Positions 1 to 6,500 of a stretch of DNA of 6,500 bases are shown here, one piece after another. Location: positions 1-6,500 of the forward strand of contig DAOWIX010000110.1 of assembly GCA_030640695.1 (NCBI GenBank), given 5' to 3'. How positions within the stretch are numbered: position 1 is the stretch's first letter; every line of letters begins with the position of its first letter. The position numbers and the translations under genes are program-made. The notes under the pieces are model-generated. The model was not told where the DNA came from, searched no databases, and saw only the letters and a list, made by a program, of their open reading frames with translations. Source of the DNA: Deltaproteobacteria bacterium (GTDB taxonomy: Bacteria; Desulfobacterota; Anaeroferrophillalia; Anaeroferrophillales; Tharpellaceae).

Positions 1-561
1 ATCATCACCAGCAACCGGGTCGGCGACATGTTTCTACCGGGCTGTAAATCATTCATGGACAAAGCCCGGCAGGAAAAGACCGTCAATGATACGGTTGTGG
101 TTGGCTATAACCAGGCCGTCCTGATGGTTTACAAAGGTAACCCCCTCAAGATCACCCCGGATCTGCGCAATCTCAGCGACCCACGCTACGCGGTCGTTAT
201 CGCCAACCCGGAAAATTGCAGTATCGGTCGTGTAAGCAATAAAATCCTGGAAAATCTCAACCTCTATCAATCGACACTTGACAATGCTGTCTATATGACA
301 ACCGATTCAAAGGATCTGGTCAAAGCCATCAAGGAGAAAAAGGCCGATCTGGTTTTAAACTGGCAGGCTCCGGCTTTCTGGCCGGAAAACCGGGAGACTG
401 TCGAAATCTTGCCACTCGATGAAAAATTCGCCGGTCGACGCGCACTTCTCCTGGGTCGACTGAATTTTTCAGAACACCCTGAGATAGTCGAAAAGTTCAT
501 GCAACTGGCAACGTCCCCGGAAGGCCAGGCGATCTTCAGACGCTACGGTTTACATGATTGA
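1..561 (+). CDS. Periplasmic substrate-binding protein, molybdate/phosphate-type ABC family (5' partial)
   Basis: The frame is open from base 1 and reads IITSNRVGD before the first ATG at base 28, so that ATG is probably internal and the true start and signal peptide lie upstream. About 186 residues remain, ending at TGA 559-561. Features typical of the class II periplasmic-binding fold (ModA/SBP_bac_11-like) are visible: a 'VVGYNQAVLMVYKGNP' strand-hinge segment, 'VVIANPENCSIGRVSNKILE' resembling the ANP...G motif of ModA-like proteins, a lobe with 'VKAIKEKKADLVLNW', and a C-terminal 'FMQLATSPEGQAIFRRYGLHD' helix, which is the usual ending of such proteins. By family knowledge it would bind an oxyanion or similar small solute in the periplasm and deliver it to an ABC permease or a sensor. 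No permease or ATPase gene is in view. The ligand cannot be told from the fragment. It precedes the kinase gene by 86 bases on the same strand, so a sensory link is possible but not shown. Confidence 0.8.
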   Translation: MITSNRVGDMFLPGCKSFMDKARQEKTVNDTVVVGYNQAVLMVYKGNPLKITPDLRNLSDPRYAVVIANPENCSIGRVSNKILENLNLYQSTLDNAVYMTTDSKDLVKAIKEKKADLVLNWQAPAFWPENRETVEILPLDEKFAGRRALLLGRLNFSEHPEIVEKFMQLATSPEGQAIFRRYGLHD

Positions 562-584
562 TGACTGAAAAGAACTACCTTTCA

Positions 585-616
585 ACCCTTTGACTCTTGG
601 ACTCTTGAACTCTTGA
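585..616 (+). repeat. Four degenerate 8-base tandem repeats
   Basis: Four consecutive octamers can be read between the binding-protein and kinase genes: ACCCTTTG (585-592), ACTCTTGG (593-600), ACTCTTGA (601-608) and ACTCTTGA (609-616), followed by a partial ACGTTAAA. The last two copies are identical and the first is the most diverged. The array lies in the only intergenic gap of any size in the window (562-647). No inverted symmetry or T-tract suggests a terminator. It could be a slippage-prone microsatellite, a multi-copy intergenic repeat family of this genome, or a direct-repeat binding site; the sequence alone does not decide. Confidence 0.65.
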
Positions 617-647
617 ACGTTAAACCTTATTGACTAGAACCCTAAAA

Positions 648-2960
648 ATGACCGAAAAACCAAACAAAAACATCTCGATTCTGCTCTTTTGGTTGCTTTT
701 CAGCACCCTCTTAGGGATGCTCTCTATCTATTTACAACATCGCTATTTCCACTATAAGTTTGAACAACTCACCGAGCAAATTGAGAATAATCAACAGAGA
801 ACCAGAATCGGATCATATATTGCTGAAGATCTGAAAACAGTTGAGACCGATTTTTTCCGCCTCCTCGCCTTTACCAACCCCAAAAGCCGAGAGCTTACAG
901 TAAATTTGCTAAAAAGCAGACTGATAGAGATCGCAACCCTGCTCCAAATAATTGAGCATGGCGGCAGCCATATCAGGCTCGTCCCCCTTAACCTGGCCGA
1001 GCAGGACATGATGTCCATAAAACTCCATTATCAACCGGAGACCAAGGAAAAATTTGTCGGTGAATTACTGAGCCTTAAAAGTATACTGAGTGAGATCAAG
1101 AAAAAAATCCCTCTAATCGTTACCCGACTCAAGCAGGACAATAGTTCACTCCACTCAACCATCAATTTAGCCTTTTTGAGACAGACGGAATCATACTTCA
1201 CCCGGGCCAATGAACGAGCCAACAAACTACTCTACGACAGCAACTTAGAGCTCCAAACCCTGCATCGCCAGATCAATGAAAAAGCGCATAATTTCACTAC
1301 AATTGAGATGTTCTCGAACTTTTTCACAATCATCATCGTTATGCTGCTCGGAGGTTTAATCAGTAGTAAAATCACTTTAATCAACCTGGATCTTGAAAAA
1401 AGTAATGAAACATTACGCAAATCACGTCAGGAGTTACAAGAGAGCGAAGAGAAGTTCAGAACCGTGGCCTTTTTCACCTACGCCTGGGAGTATTGGCTGA
1501 GTGAAAAAGGGGAACCCATCTACATCTCACCCTCATGCGGGCAGATAACCGGCTATGACGCAGAAGATTTTTTTCAAGATCCCGATCTTCTCCGAAAAAT
1601 CATTCATCCGGACGACCGGGAGCGACTCATATCCCATTTCTCCGATAGCATTGATCGCAATGCCTGCCAACTTGAATACCGGATCATCACCAAAGAGAAT
1701 GAAGTACGCTGGCTCCAACACTCCTGCCTGCCGGTCTACAACAGAGCTGGCGGCTATGCCGGACGGCGGGGTTCAAACTACGACATTACCGAACGACATC
1801 AGGCCCGTATAGCCTTGGCAAATGCTACCAAAGAGTGGGAGACAACCTTCAACTCAATGCCCGATGCCATCGCCATCCTTGATCTTGATCACCGGATCAC
1901 CCGCATCAACCGAACCATGGCTGAAATGATTAAGCTCAAGCCCCATCAATGCCTGGGACTGCCCTGCTACGAGTTGGTGCATGGCACCAAACAGCCTCCA
2001 GATTACTGCCCCCATAGCCGACTTTTACAGGATGCCCGAGAACACAGTACCGTGATTTTCATGGAACATCTTGAACGCTATTTCCTGGTCACCGTCTCCC
2101 CCCTCTTTGACGACGACCACAGACTATTTGGTTCGGTTCATATTGCCCGCGACATTACCGATCAAAAGAGACTGGCTCATGACCTGCAGGAATCACATGA
2201 CAACCTTGAAAAGATTGTCGCCGAACGCAGTGCCGAACTCCAACACACCCACCAACAACTCCTCCATAGCGAGAAGCTTTCAGCCATCGGACGACTTTCG
2301 GCTTCCATCGCCCACGAGATCAACAACCCCCTCTTCGGGATCATGACTATCCTCGGCGGCCTCAAAAAGAGAGAAGGGCTTTCAAACAAAGGTCACGACG
2401 CAGTTGAGCTGGCGCTTAGTGAATGTACGCGGGTCAAAAAACTGATCACCAGCCTTCAGGATTTCCACCGCCCGACGCCCGGCCGTTTTGTCGCGCAGGA
2501 GATTAATCCACTCATCAATGAAGTCCTGCTACTACTCAGCAAAGAGTTTAAAAACCACCGCCTGCATATCATAAAAGATTATGCCGACGGTCTCCCGGAG
2601 ATCAAGATCGTCGCCGACCAGATCAAACAAGTGCTACTCAATCTTCTGCAAAATGCCGTCGCGGCTAGTCCTCCAAACTCCAGCATCACGATTACTACCA
2701 GAGTAATGAACCATCAACTCGTCATCTCGATTAAGGATCAGGGAGATGGCATTACACCAGAAAATCAAAGACACATCTTCGAGCCTTTTTTTACAACCAA
2801 GTCCGAGGTTAAAGGTACGGGACTCGGACTTTCGGTCTCTTTTGGCATTATCAAAAGCCATAACGGTGAAATCGCACTTGAAAGCAGCCCGGATCAGGGC
2901 TCAACCTTCACCATCTTGCTACCTCTAAATAGAACTGTAGAGAGAAAGGTAAAACTATGA
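648..2960 (+). CDS. Membrane-bound PAS-PAS sensor histidine kinase
   Basis: Sensor kinase that should autophosphorylate on a histidine and pass phosphate to the regulator encoded next. Residue numbers are from ATG 648, giving 770 residues. Order of parts: membrane helix about 9-29; mainly helical extracytoplasmic segment about 30-222 with no recognised ligand fold; second membrane helix about 225-243; short coiled-coil linker with no clear HAMP; PAS 1 about 270-382 (PAS_3 type, HPDD at 320-323, closing DITER); PAS 2 about 397-510 with a Cys/His cluster (C435, C440, H445, C454, H456); coiled coil about 512-543; HisKA dimerisation domain with phospho-acceptor H556 in 'SIAHEINNP'; and HATPase with N box (N665, N669), G1 box DQGDG 697-701, F box FEPFF from 711 and G2 box GTGLGL 723-728. 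All catalytic motifs look intact. A TTG at 630 in the same frame would add six residues; ATG 648 puts the basic N-terminus directly before the first membrane helix and is preferred. Neither start has a clear ribosome binding site. Confidence 0.93.
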   Translation: MTEKPNKNISILLFWLLFSTLLGMLSIYLQHRYFHYKFEQLTEQIENNQQRTRIGSYIAEDLKTVETDFFRLLAFTNPKSRELTVNLLKSRLIEIATLLQIIEHGGSHIRLVPLNLAEQDMMSIKLHYQPETKEKFVGELLSLKSILSEIKKKIPLIVTRLKQDNSSLHSTINLAFLRQTESYFTRANERANKLLYDSNLELQTLHRQINEKAHNFTTIEMFSNFFTIIIVMLLGGLISSKITLINLDLEKSNETLRKSRQELQESEEKFRTVAFFTYAWEYWLSEKGEPIYISPSCGQITGYDAEDFFQDPDLLRKIIHPDDRERLISHFSDSIDRNACQLEYRIITKENEVRWLQHSCLPVYNRAGGYAGRRGSNYDITERHQARIALANATKEWETTFNSMPDAIAILDLDHRITRINRTMAEMIKLKPHQCLGLPCYELVHGTKQPPDYCPHSRLLQDAREHSTVIFMEHLERYFLVTVSPLFDDDHRLFGSVHIARDITDQKRLAHDLQESHDNLEKIVAERSAELQHTHQQLLHSEKLSAIGRLSASIAHEINNPLFGIMTILGGLKKREGLSNKGHDAVELALSECTRVKKLITSLQDFHRPTPGRFVAQEINPLINEVLLLLSKEFKNHRLHIIKDYADGLPEIKIVADQIKQVLLNLLQNAVAASPPNSSITITTRVMNHQLVISIKDQGDGITPENQRHIFEPFFTTKSEVKGTGLGLSVSFGIIKSHNGEIALESSPDQGSTFTILLPLNRTVERKVKL
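2945..2949 (+). promoter_or_regulatory. Ribosome binding site of the response regulator gene
   Basis: AAAGG lies 7 bases ahead of ATG 2957, inside the end of the kinase gene. It supports that start and is the clearest ribosome binding site among the gene starts in this window. The start itself overlaps the kinase stop as ATGA, which points to translational coupling of kinase and regulator. Confidence 0.6.
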
Positions 2961-3544
2961 ACAGCAGTAGTAGCCGAATTTTAATCGTTGATGATGAAAA
3001 ATCGATCCGTCTGAGTCTGGCTGATGAACTTGAAGATGAAGGGTACTCCGTCAGCACCGCCGCCAATGGTGAGGAGGCTTTTGAGATCCTGAAAGAGAAC
3101 GCTTTCGACCTGGTCATTACCGACCTGATGATGGAAGGTATCGATGGGATCGAGGTCTTGAAAAAAGCTAAAATCCTGGATCCCGTGATCAGCGTACTGA
3201 TCCTGACCGGTTACGGTAATCTGGAAACCGCAATTGCCGCCTTGCGACTCGGAGCCGATGACTATCTATTAAAACCCTGTGAAATCAACGAACTTCTCCT
3301 GCGGGTTAAACGCGGCCTCGAAAAACGTGAGATGCAGAAGAAAATTGCTCTCTACGAAAATATTTTTCCGGTTTGTGCTGGCTGCAAGAAGATCCGTGAT
3401 GACGACGGTCGGAAACCGGGCAGCGGCGAATGGCTGCAGATGGAAACTTACATCATACGCAAAACCGGCATTCAACCAAGCCACGGTATTTGCCCCGAAT
3501 GCGCCGAAAAAATGAGGGCGGAGATAAAAAGCATTAGTAAGTAA
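2957..3544 (+). CDS. Response regulator: receiver domain with C-terminal zinc-ribbon-like CxxC/CxxC module
   Basis: A 195-residue regulator and probable phosphate acceptor for the upstream kinase. The receiver domain (about 6-125) has all expected residues: acidic pair D12/D13, phospho-acceptor D56 in 'LVITDLMM', switch T84 in 'ILTGYG' and K106 in 'LLKPC'. A helical linker follows, then a small domain (about 136-190) with C140-x2-C143-K and C179-x2-C182, plus 'GEWLQMETYI' and 'SHGICPEC' between and at the second pair. This Cys-pair tail is a recurring C-terminal module on bacterial signalling proteins, especially from delta-proteobacteria; zinc binding is inferred from the four cysteines. There is no helix-turn-helix, AAA+, GGDEF or HD-GYP output domain, so direct gene activation is unlikely and a protein-contact output is inferred. 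The ATG overlaps the kinase TGA by 4 bases, and the next gene starts 13 bases after the stop, so this belongs to one operon. Confidence 0.93.
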   Translation: MNSSSSRILIVDDEKSIRLSLADELEDEGYSVSTAANGEEAFEILKENAFDLVITDLMMEGIDGIEVLKKAKILDPVISVLILTGYGNLETAIAALRLGADDYLLKPCEINELLLRVKRGLEKREMQKKIALYENIFPVCAGCKKIRDDDGRKPGSGEWLQMETYIIRKTGIQPSHGICPECAEKMRAEIKSISK

Positions 3545-3557
3545 CTAATTATAACCA

Positions 3558-5585
3558 ATGAGACAACTAATCCCCTCACCGAATATAATCAATGACCTAC
3601 TGGCAGAAAACTGGGAGCTGCGCTGGCGGGTTCTTGAAGTTTTTCACCAGACGCAGCTTATGTTGCGCGATTTTGCCCGATCCTCACCTGAATATAAGCA
3701 GGCTCGATCTTTGTGCAAAGAGATGGCGGGACACCTTAATGGTGCCAGTGACATCAATCTGCACCTGGTTCTTACTGCAGCCTGGTTTTTAGGCGGCAGC
3801 CATTTCCTCCTGCTGGCTTTAGAAGAGATCGGGGTCGATGACCCGGAAACTGGTGACCCCGAAACCAACCGTCTGAAAAAACCGCTCATTAATAATCATC
3901 CAGAAATCTCTTTTTTCGACTATTTCCACTCCCTTATGAGTCGTAACAAAGCGGTCGACGCAGCCACGGCAACCGCCGTCAAAATTTTTCCACCTGATCT
4001 CAGCTTGCCCTTGCTCTGCAGCATTCCAGAACGTGAACCACGACTTGCCGGTCTCACCTTGCTGAAAGCGCGCCATCCAGAGCTCTCCTTTAATAACCTT
4101 CTTCTTGAAAAAGAACTCTCACTCCTGAAAGATAAACCGGAACTTTTAGACTTTATCGGTCCCTCTTTGAGTCCCGAACAAGAGATTATTATTACGGAAT
4201 TAGTTACAAACCTGCTTACAAATGACAATTTCTCTACAGAATATGCGATTAAAGCCGCCGGGCGCCTGCAACTTGAGAAGTGCCGTCCTCAACTGCACAA
4301 GATGCTCGACGACAACCCTCTCGCGGCTGGGGCCTTGGCTCGTCTCGGCGATGAGGAAGGTTGTAAGAGAGTGCTCAAATCCGGCAAATCATGGCGGCGC
4401 AAAAAAAGAACAGCCGTCCTTTCCGAACTAGTGGGGTGTCAGAGCCCCGCCGCCCTGGAACTACTACAAAACCGGGCCCGACAGGGCAACCTTGCCGAAC
4501 GCCGTGAAGCTTTGGGAGCTCTTGGTGAAATGCGAAGCTCTGAAACTTTGCAAATAATCCGCGACCTCCTCAACAAAACCAATAAAAAAGATGAGCTCAA
4601 CCTGCTCTTGCAAACCCTCTCGGGACCCAGGTGGCCGGGAGAGTGCCATGATGCCGCTAATCAATTAGCTCAATGGTCGGAGAATATAGAGCTCTACCCA
4701 ACCCTGCTCCAAGCTCTGGCAACCTTTGGTTACAGTGACGAATGGGCCGACATTTTAGACAAAATCAAAAGCCCCGTCCTCAAACCACACTATCGAGAGA
4801 TCGCCCTCTTCATGGGCCGTTTTGCTGATCATCCCAAAGTCCGCCAAAACCTCCTGGCTCTAACCGGTGATATTGACTGGTCTTTTTCCTATCGTCTAAT
4901 TAATCTCTTATCCCCGGAACTCAAAAGCGCCGACATCCCTCTCTTGCTGAACCTGCTTACTGATCGTGAAGAGGGTCGCGCCTTGACCATTAAAGAGCGT
5001 CTGACCAAAGGCCAGGATCTTGAACGGATGACCGATGCCCTGGCGGAATTCTTTGAGCAACATCCCGAAATTGCCAACCTGACCATTGAAAAACTGCTGA
5101 CCGACGTCACTATCGGCACCCAACCCACAAGTGAAAAACTCTTTGCAAATCTCAGACAGCAGCCCACTGAATTGATCAAACTGATTCTCGGCAGCGGCCC
5201 CGATAACGATCACACCACTATCGCTGATCATGACTTCCCCTTACTGATGGCCATGCACTTACTCTCTGAAATCGAGGTTGACGGCAGTGATTGTTTTGCG
5301 ATAGTAGTACACCGAACCCGCCGCTATAGCGGTTTTTTCCGCCAGAGCATAACTGCGGCTCTCAACCTTCTACTTGACCGAAAAAATGAGCTTAACAATT
5401 TTCAAAGCCTGCACCTCTTAAACAAGATTATTGACTTTATCCGAGGGCGACCTCACTATGAGGAGTTACGACAAAAGATCCTTAACCGAATCATCCACAT
5501 AACCCGCAACAGCAGGGAACTCAAGGTCTACAATGAAGCCTCTCAAACCCGGGAGCTTAAGATTTTCAAGGTTAAGAAACTCTGA
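3558..5585 (+). CDS. HEAT-like repeat protein of unknown function
   Basis: A 675-residue, leucine-rich and predominantly helical protein with no signal peptide, no convincing membrane helix and no catalytic motif that I can recognise. The middle contains pairs of amphipathic helices resembling HEAT or PBS-lyase-type repeats: about 229-250 ('YAIKAAGRLQLEKCRPQL'), about 255-275 ('LAAGALARLGDEEGCKRVL') and about 300-340, where 'RREALGALGEMRSSETLQII' (from about 315) is the most typical. Further weaker helical pairs continue to about 470. A short basic patch, WRRKKR at 279-284, sits between repeats. The N-terminal 130 residues and the C-terminal 150 residues look helical but unassigned. Such solenoids usually act as binding scaffolds. 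Its ATG is 13 bases after the regulator stop without a clear ribosome binding site, and its TGA overlaps the ATG of the Hsp70-like gene, which suggests that the two products are made together and may interact. The function is unknown. Confidence 0.8.
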   Translation: MRQLIPSPNIINDLLAENWELRWRVLEVFHQTQLMLRDFARSSPEYKQARSLCKEMAGHLNGASDINLHLVLTAAWFLGGSHFLLLALEEIGVDDPETGDPETNRLKKPLINNHPEISFFDYFHSLMSRNKAVDAATATAVKIFPPDLSLPLLCSIPEREPRLAGLTLLKARHPELSFNNLLLEKELSLLKDKPELLDFIGPSLSPEQEIIITELVTNLLTNDNFSTEYAIKAAGRLQLEKCRPQLHKMLDDNPLAAGALARLGDEEGCKRVLKSGKSWRRKKRTAVLSELVGCQSPAALELLQNRARQGNLAERREALGALGEMRSSETLQIIRDLLNKTNKKDELNLLLQTLSGPRWPGECHDAANQLAQWSENIELYPTLLQALATFGYSDEWADILDKIKSPVLKPHYREIALFMGRFADHPKVRQNLLALTGDIDWSFSYRLINLLSPELKSADIPLLLNLLTDREEGRALTIKERLTKGQDLERMTDALAEFFEQHPEIANLTIEKLLTDVTIGTQPTSEKLFANLRQQPTELIKLILGSGPDNDHTTIADHDFPLLMAMHLLSEIEVDGSDCFAIVVHRTRRYSGFFRQSITAALNLLLDRKNELNNFQSLHLLNKIIDFIRGRPHYEELRQKILNRIIHITRNSRELKVYNEASQTRELKIFKVKKL

Positions 5586-6421
5586 TGGCTAAAACAGTTT
5601 CAATCTTCTTTAACAACGTCAACCTCCAGGTCTACAGCCAGGATGAGGGGAGCGGCCACATTGAGTCGGTTCACCTCGGTGAGATTTCAACCACCGTCGA
5701 GATCAACACGCCCAAAGGTCCGGAACATATCCACCTAATACCCGCCATGATCTGCTATGCCGACCGTATCTATTGCGGCCAGGAGGTTTTCAGCCAGAAA
5801 AAATTCAACTCTACGGCCACTTTCAAATACATGAAGCAGTATATGGGCAAGAGGCAATACCTACCCCGGATTATCGGTGACCAGGAGATATCTACCTTCC
5901 AGGCCGCCACCGACCTGCTCATCAACATTATCGACCGCATCCATAAACTCTACGGCAAAGATCAGGTGGCGATGATTGTCTTTGTCGTAGAGCCTCTTAA
6001 CTTCTCACTTTTTGCCTCGACCATCGAAGAGTTCTGCCTGCGAATCGGCCTTATCAATTACAAGGTCGTCGATGAAGCGGTTTGCGCTCTTTTAACCTAC
6101 GATCTTGCCAACCAGATAAACCAACACTTGATCTATCTTCATTTCGGCTATACGACCATCGACCTATACTTAGTCAAGATTGTCGAAAGTAACCGCGAAC
6201 CCCGGCTCCAGAGTGTAATCATCTGCAGCATGCATAAAAACTACGGCGGAGCTGATATAGACAAGGTAATCCAGAACTACTTTGCCGACAAAATCCCCCT
6301 GAGTATGAAAAAGACCCGGGAGATAAGGGGTAAACTTAATCTCAAACCACAATATCATGAAATCTATGAAGGGGTTGTCGATTGTCAGTCATTCGGCCAG
6401 GAAAGAAGGGAAGGTGCTTGA
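5585..6421 (+). CDS. Hsp70-like nucleotide-binding-domain protein, degenerate and apparently truncated
   Basis: A 278-residue product that can be aligned by eye along the Hsp70/actin-fold ATPase domain. 'HLIPAMICYADRIYCGQEV' matches the TPS-VAF...GxxA region, 'FKYMKQYMGK' the KRLIGR region, 'VFVVEP' (132-137) the TVPAYF strand, 'VVDEAVCALLTYDL' (161-174) the INEPTAAALAYGL helix, and 'YGGADIDKVIQNYF' (from 220) the LGGEDFD helix. The nucleotide-binding motifs are poor: the N-terminal GIDLGTTNS loop is absent, and the DLGGGTFD loop reads HFGYTTID (186-193), losing the first Asp and two glycines. It may therefore bind nucleotide weakly or not hydrolyse it. An Hsp70 nucleotide-binding domain is about 380 residues; the rest of lobe II, including the second adenosine motif, and any substrate-binding domain are missing. 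The start is ATG 5585, overlapping the previous TGA. Frameshift, insertion or a genuinely short paralogue could explain the early stop. The fold assignment is fairly firm, the function unknown. Confidence 0.75.
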   Translation: MAKTVSIFFNNVNLQVYSQDEGSGHIESVHLGEISTTVEINTPKGPEHIHLIPAMICYADRIYCGQEVFSQKKFNSTATFKYMKQYMGKRQYLPRIIGDQEISTFQAATDLLINIIDRIHKLYGKDQVAMIVFVVEPLNFSLFASTIEEFCLRIGLINYKVVDEAVCALLTYDLANQINQHLIYLHFGYTTIDLYLVKIVESNREPRLQSVIICSMHKNYGGADIDKVIQNYFADKIPLSMKKTREIRGKLNLKPQYHEIYEGVVDCQSFGQERREGA

Positions 6422-6500
6422 GGTTTCCGAACCTTACGAGCGCAAAGGCATTGGAGTAGGGGCTGTACACTATGTTGTGCTTACGAGACTGCAATATTGG
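6422..6500. other. Unassigned sequence after the Hsp70-like stop
   Basis: No gene is assigned to these last bases. They contain a 7-bp stem (6419-6425 with 6430-6436) closed by a TCCG loop, and two copies of CTTACGAG (6433-6440 and 6480-6487). The + strand frame that starts with ATG 6357 or 6366 stays open to the window edge, but its peptide does not resemble Hsp70 or any family I recognise, and neither ATG has a ribosome binding site. The stretch looks richer in G and less like the coding strand before it. It could be the start of another gene, the continuation of a broken Hsp70 gene, or the edge of an inserted element. Confidence 0.35.

Noticed and set aside
605..633. Possible promoter: TTGAAC (605-610), 17-base spacer, TATTGA (628-633).
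   Set aside because: Both boxes match the sigma-70 consensus weakly, the -35 box is part of the octamer repeat, and the implied transcript would start only about 8 bases before the kinase ATG.
630..647. TTG at 630 as the start of the kinase gene.
   Set aside because: No ribosome binding site precedes it and the six extra residues add nothing to the membrane helix; ATG 648 is the more usual choice, though this is not certain.
4401..4407. Run of seven A in the HEAT-like gene as a possible slippage or frameshift site.
   Set aside because: The reading frame and repeat character continue normally on both sides, and no alternative product or downstream structure is evident.
4908..5231. Minus-strand open frame of 107 codons, overlapping another of 96 codons.
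   Set aside because: Both lie opposite the HEAT-like gene, have no ribosome binding site or recognisable domain, and are explained by the low stop frequency opposite coding sequence.
5321..5338. Palindrome CCGCTATAGCGG followed by six T, resembling an intrinsic terminator.
   Set aside because: It lies inside the HEAT-like gene, which continues without interruption for about 250 bases, and a real hairpin would have only a 4-bp stem around a TATA loop.
6360..6500. Minus-strand frame open from the window edge to about base 6330, as a possible 3' end of a gene entering from the right.
   Set aside because: The peptide matches nothing I recognise and is short; an open stretch of this length is common by chance.

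Overview
The window reads as a stretch of chromosome from a Gram-negative bacterium, most likely a member of the former Deltaproteobacteria (Desulfobacterota). This is an inference from gene style: a PAS-rich hybrid-free histidine kinase, a response regulator carrying a C-terminal CxxC/CxxC module, and short tandem repeats between genes. There is no rRNA or marker gene to settle the taxonomy. All recognisable genes lie on the + strand and base composition is moderate.

Layout. Bases 1-561 hold the 3' part of a periplasmic substrate-binding protein of the molybdate/phosphate-type ABC family; its start is outside the window. An 86-base gap (562-647) carries four degenerate 8-base tandem repeats. 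A tightly packed cluster follows: a membrane histidine kinase with two PAS domains (648-2960), a receiver-only regulator with a zinc-ribbon-like tail (2957-3544, overlapping the kinase by 4 bases), a 675-residue HEAT-like repeat protein (3558-5585), and an Hsp70-like nucleotide-binding-domain protein (5585-6421, overlapping by 1 base). The last ~80 bases have no assigned gene.

How the genes may work together. The kinase senses a signal through its helical periplasmic domain and/or its Cys/His-rich second PAS domain and passes phosphate to the receiver. The receiver has no DNA-binding or enzymatic output domain, so its output is probably a protein contact. The overlaps suggest that the two downstream genes, a solenoid scaffold and a degenerate Hsp70-fold protein, are co-expressed with the pair. 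A two-component system wired to a HEAT/Hsp70-like pair is the most unusual thing here and has no function I can name.

The Hsp70-like gene stops at 278 residues, well short of a complete Hsp70 nucleotide-binding domain. The sequence near its end looks different from the rest, and a neighbouring frame runs open to the window edge. A frameshift, an insertion, or a genuinely short protein are all possible.
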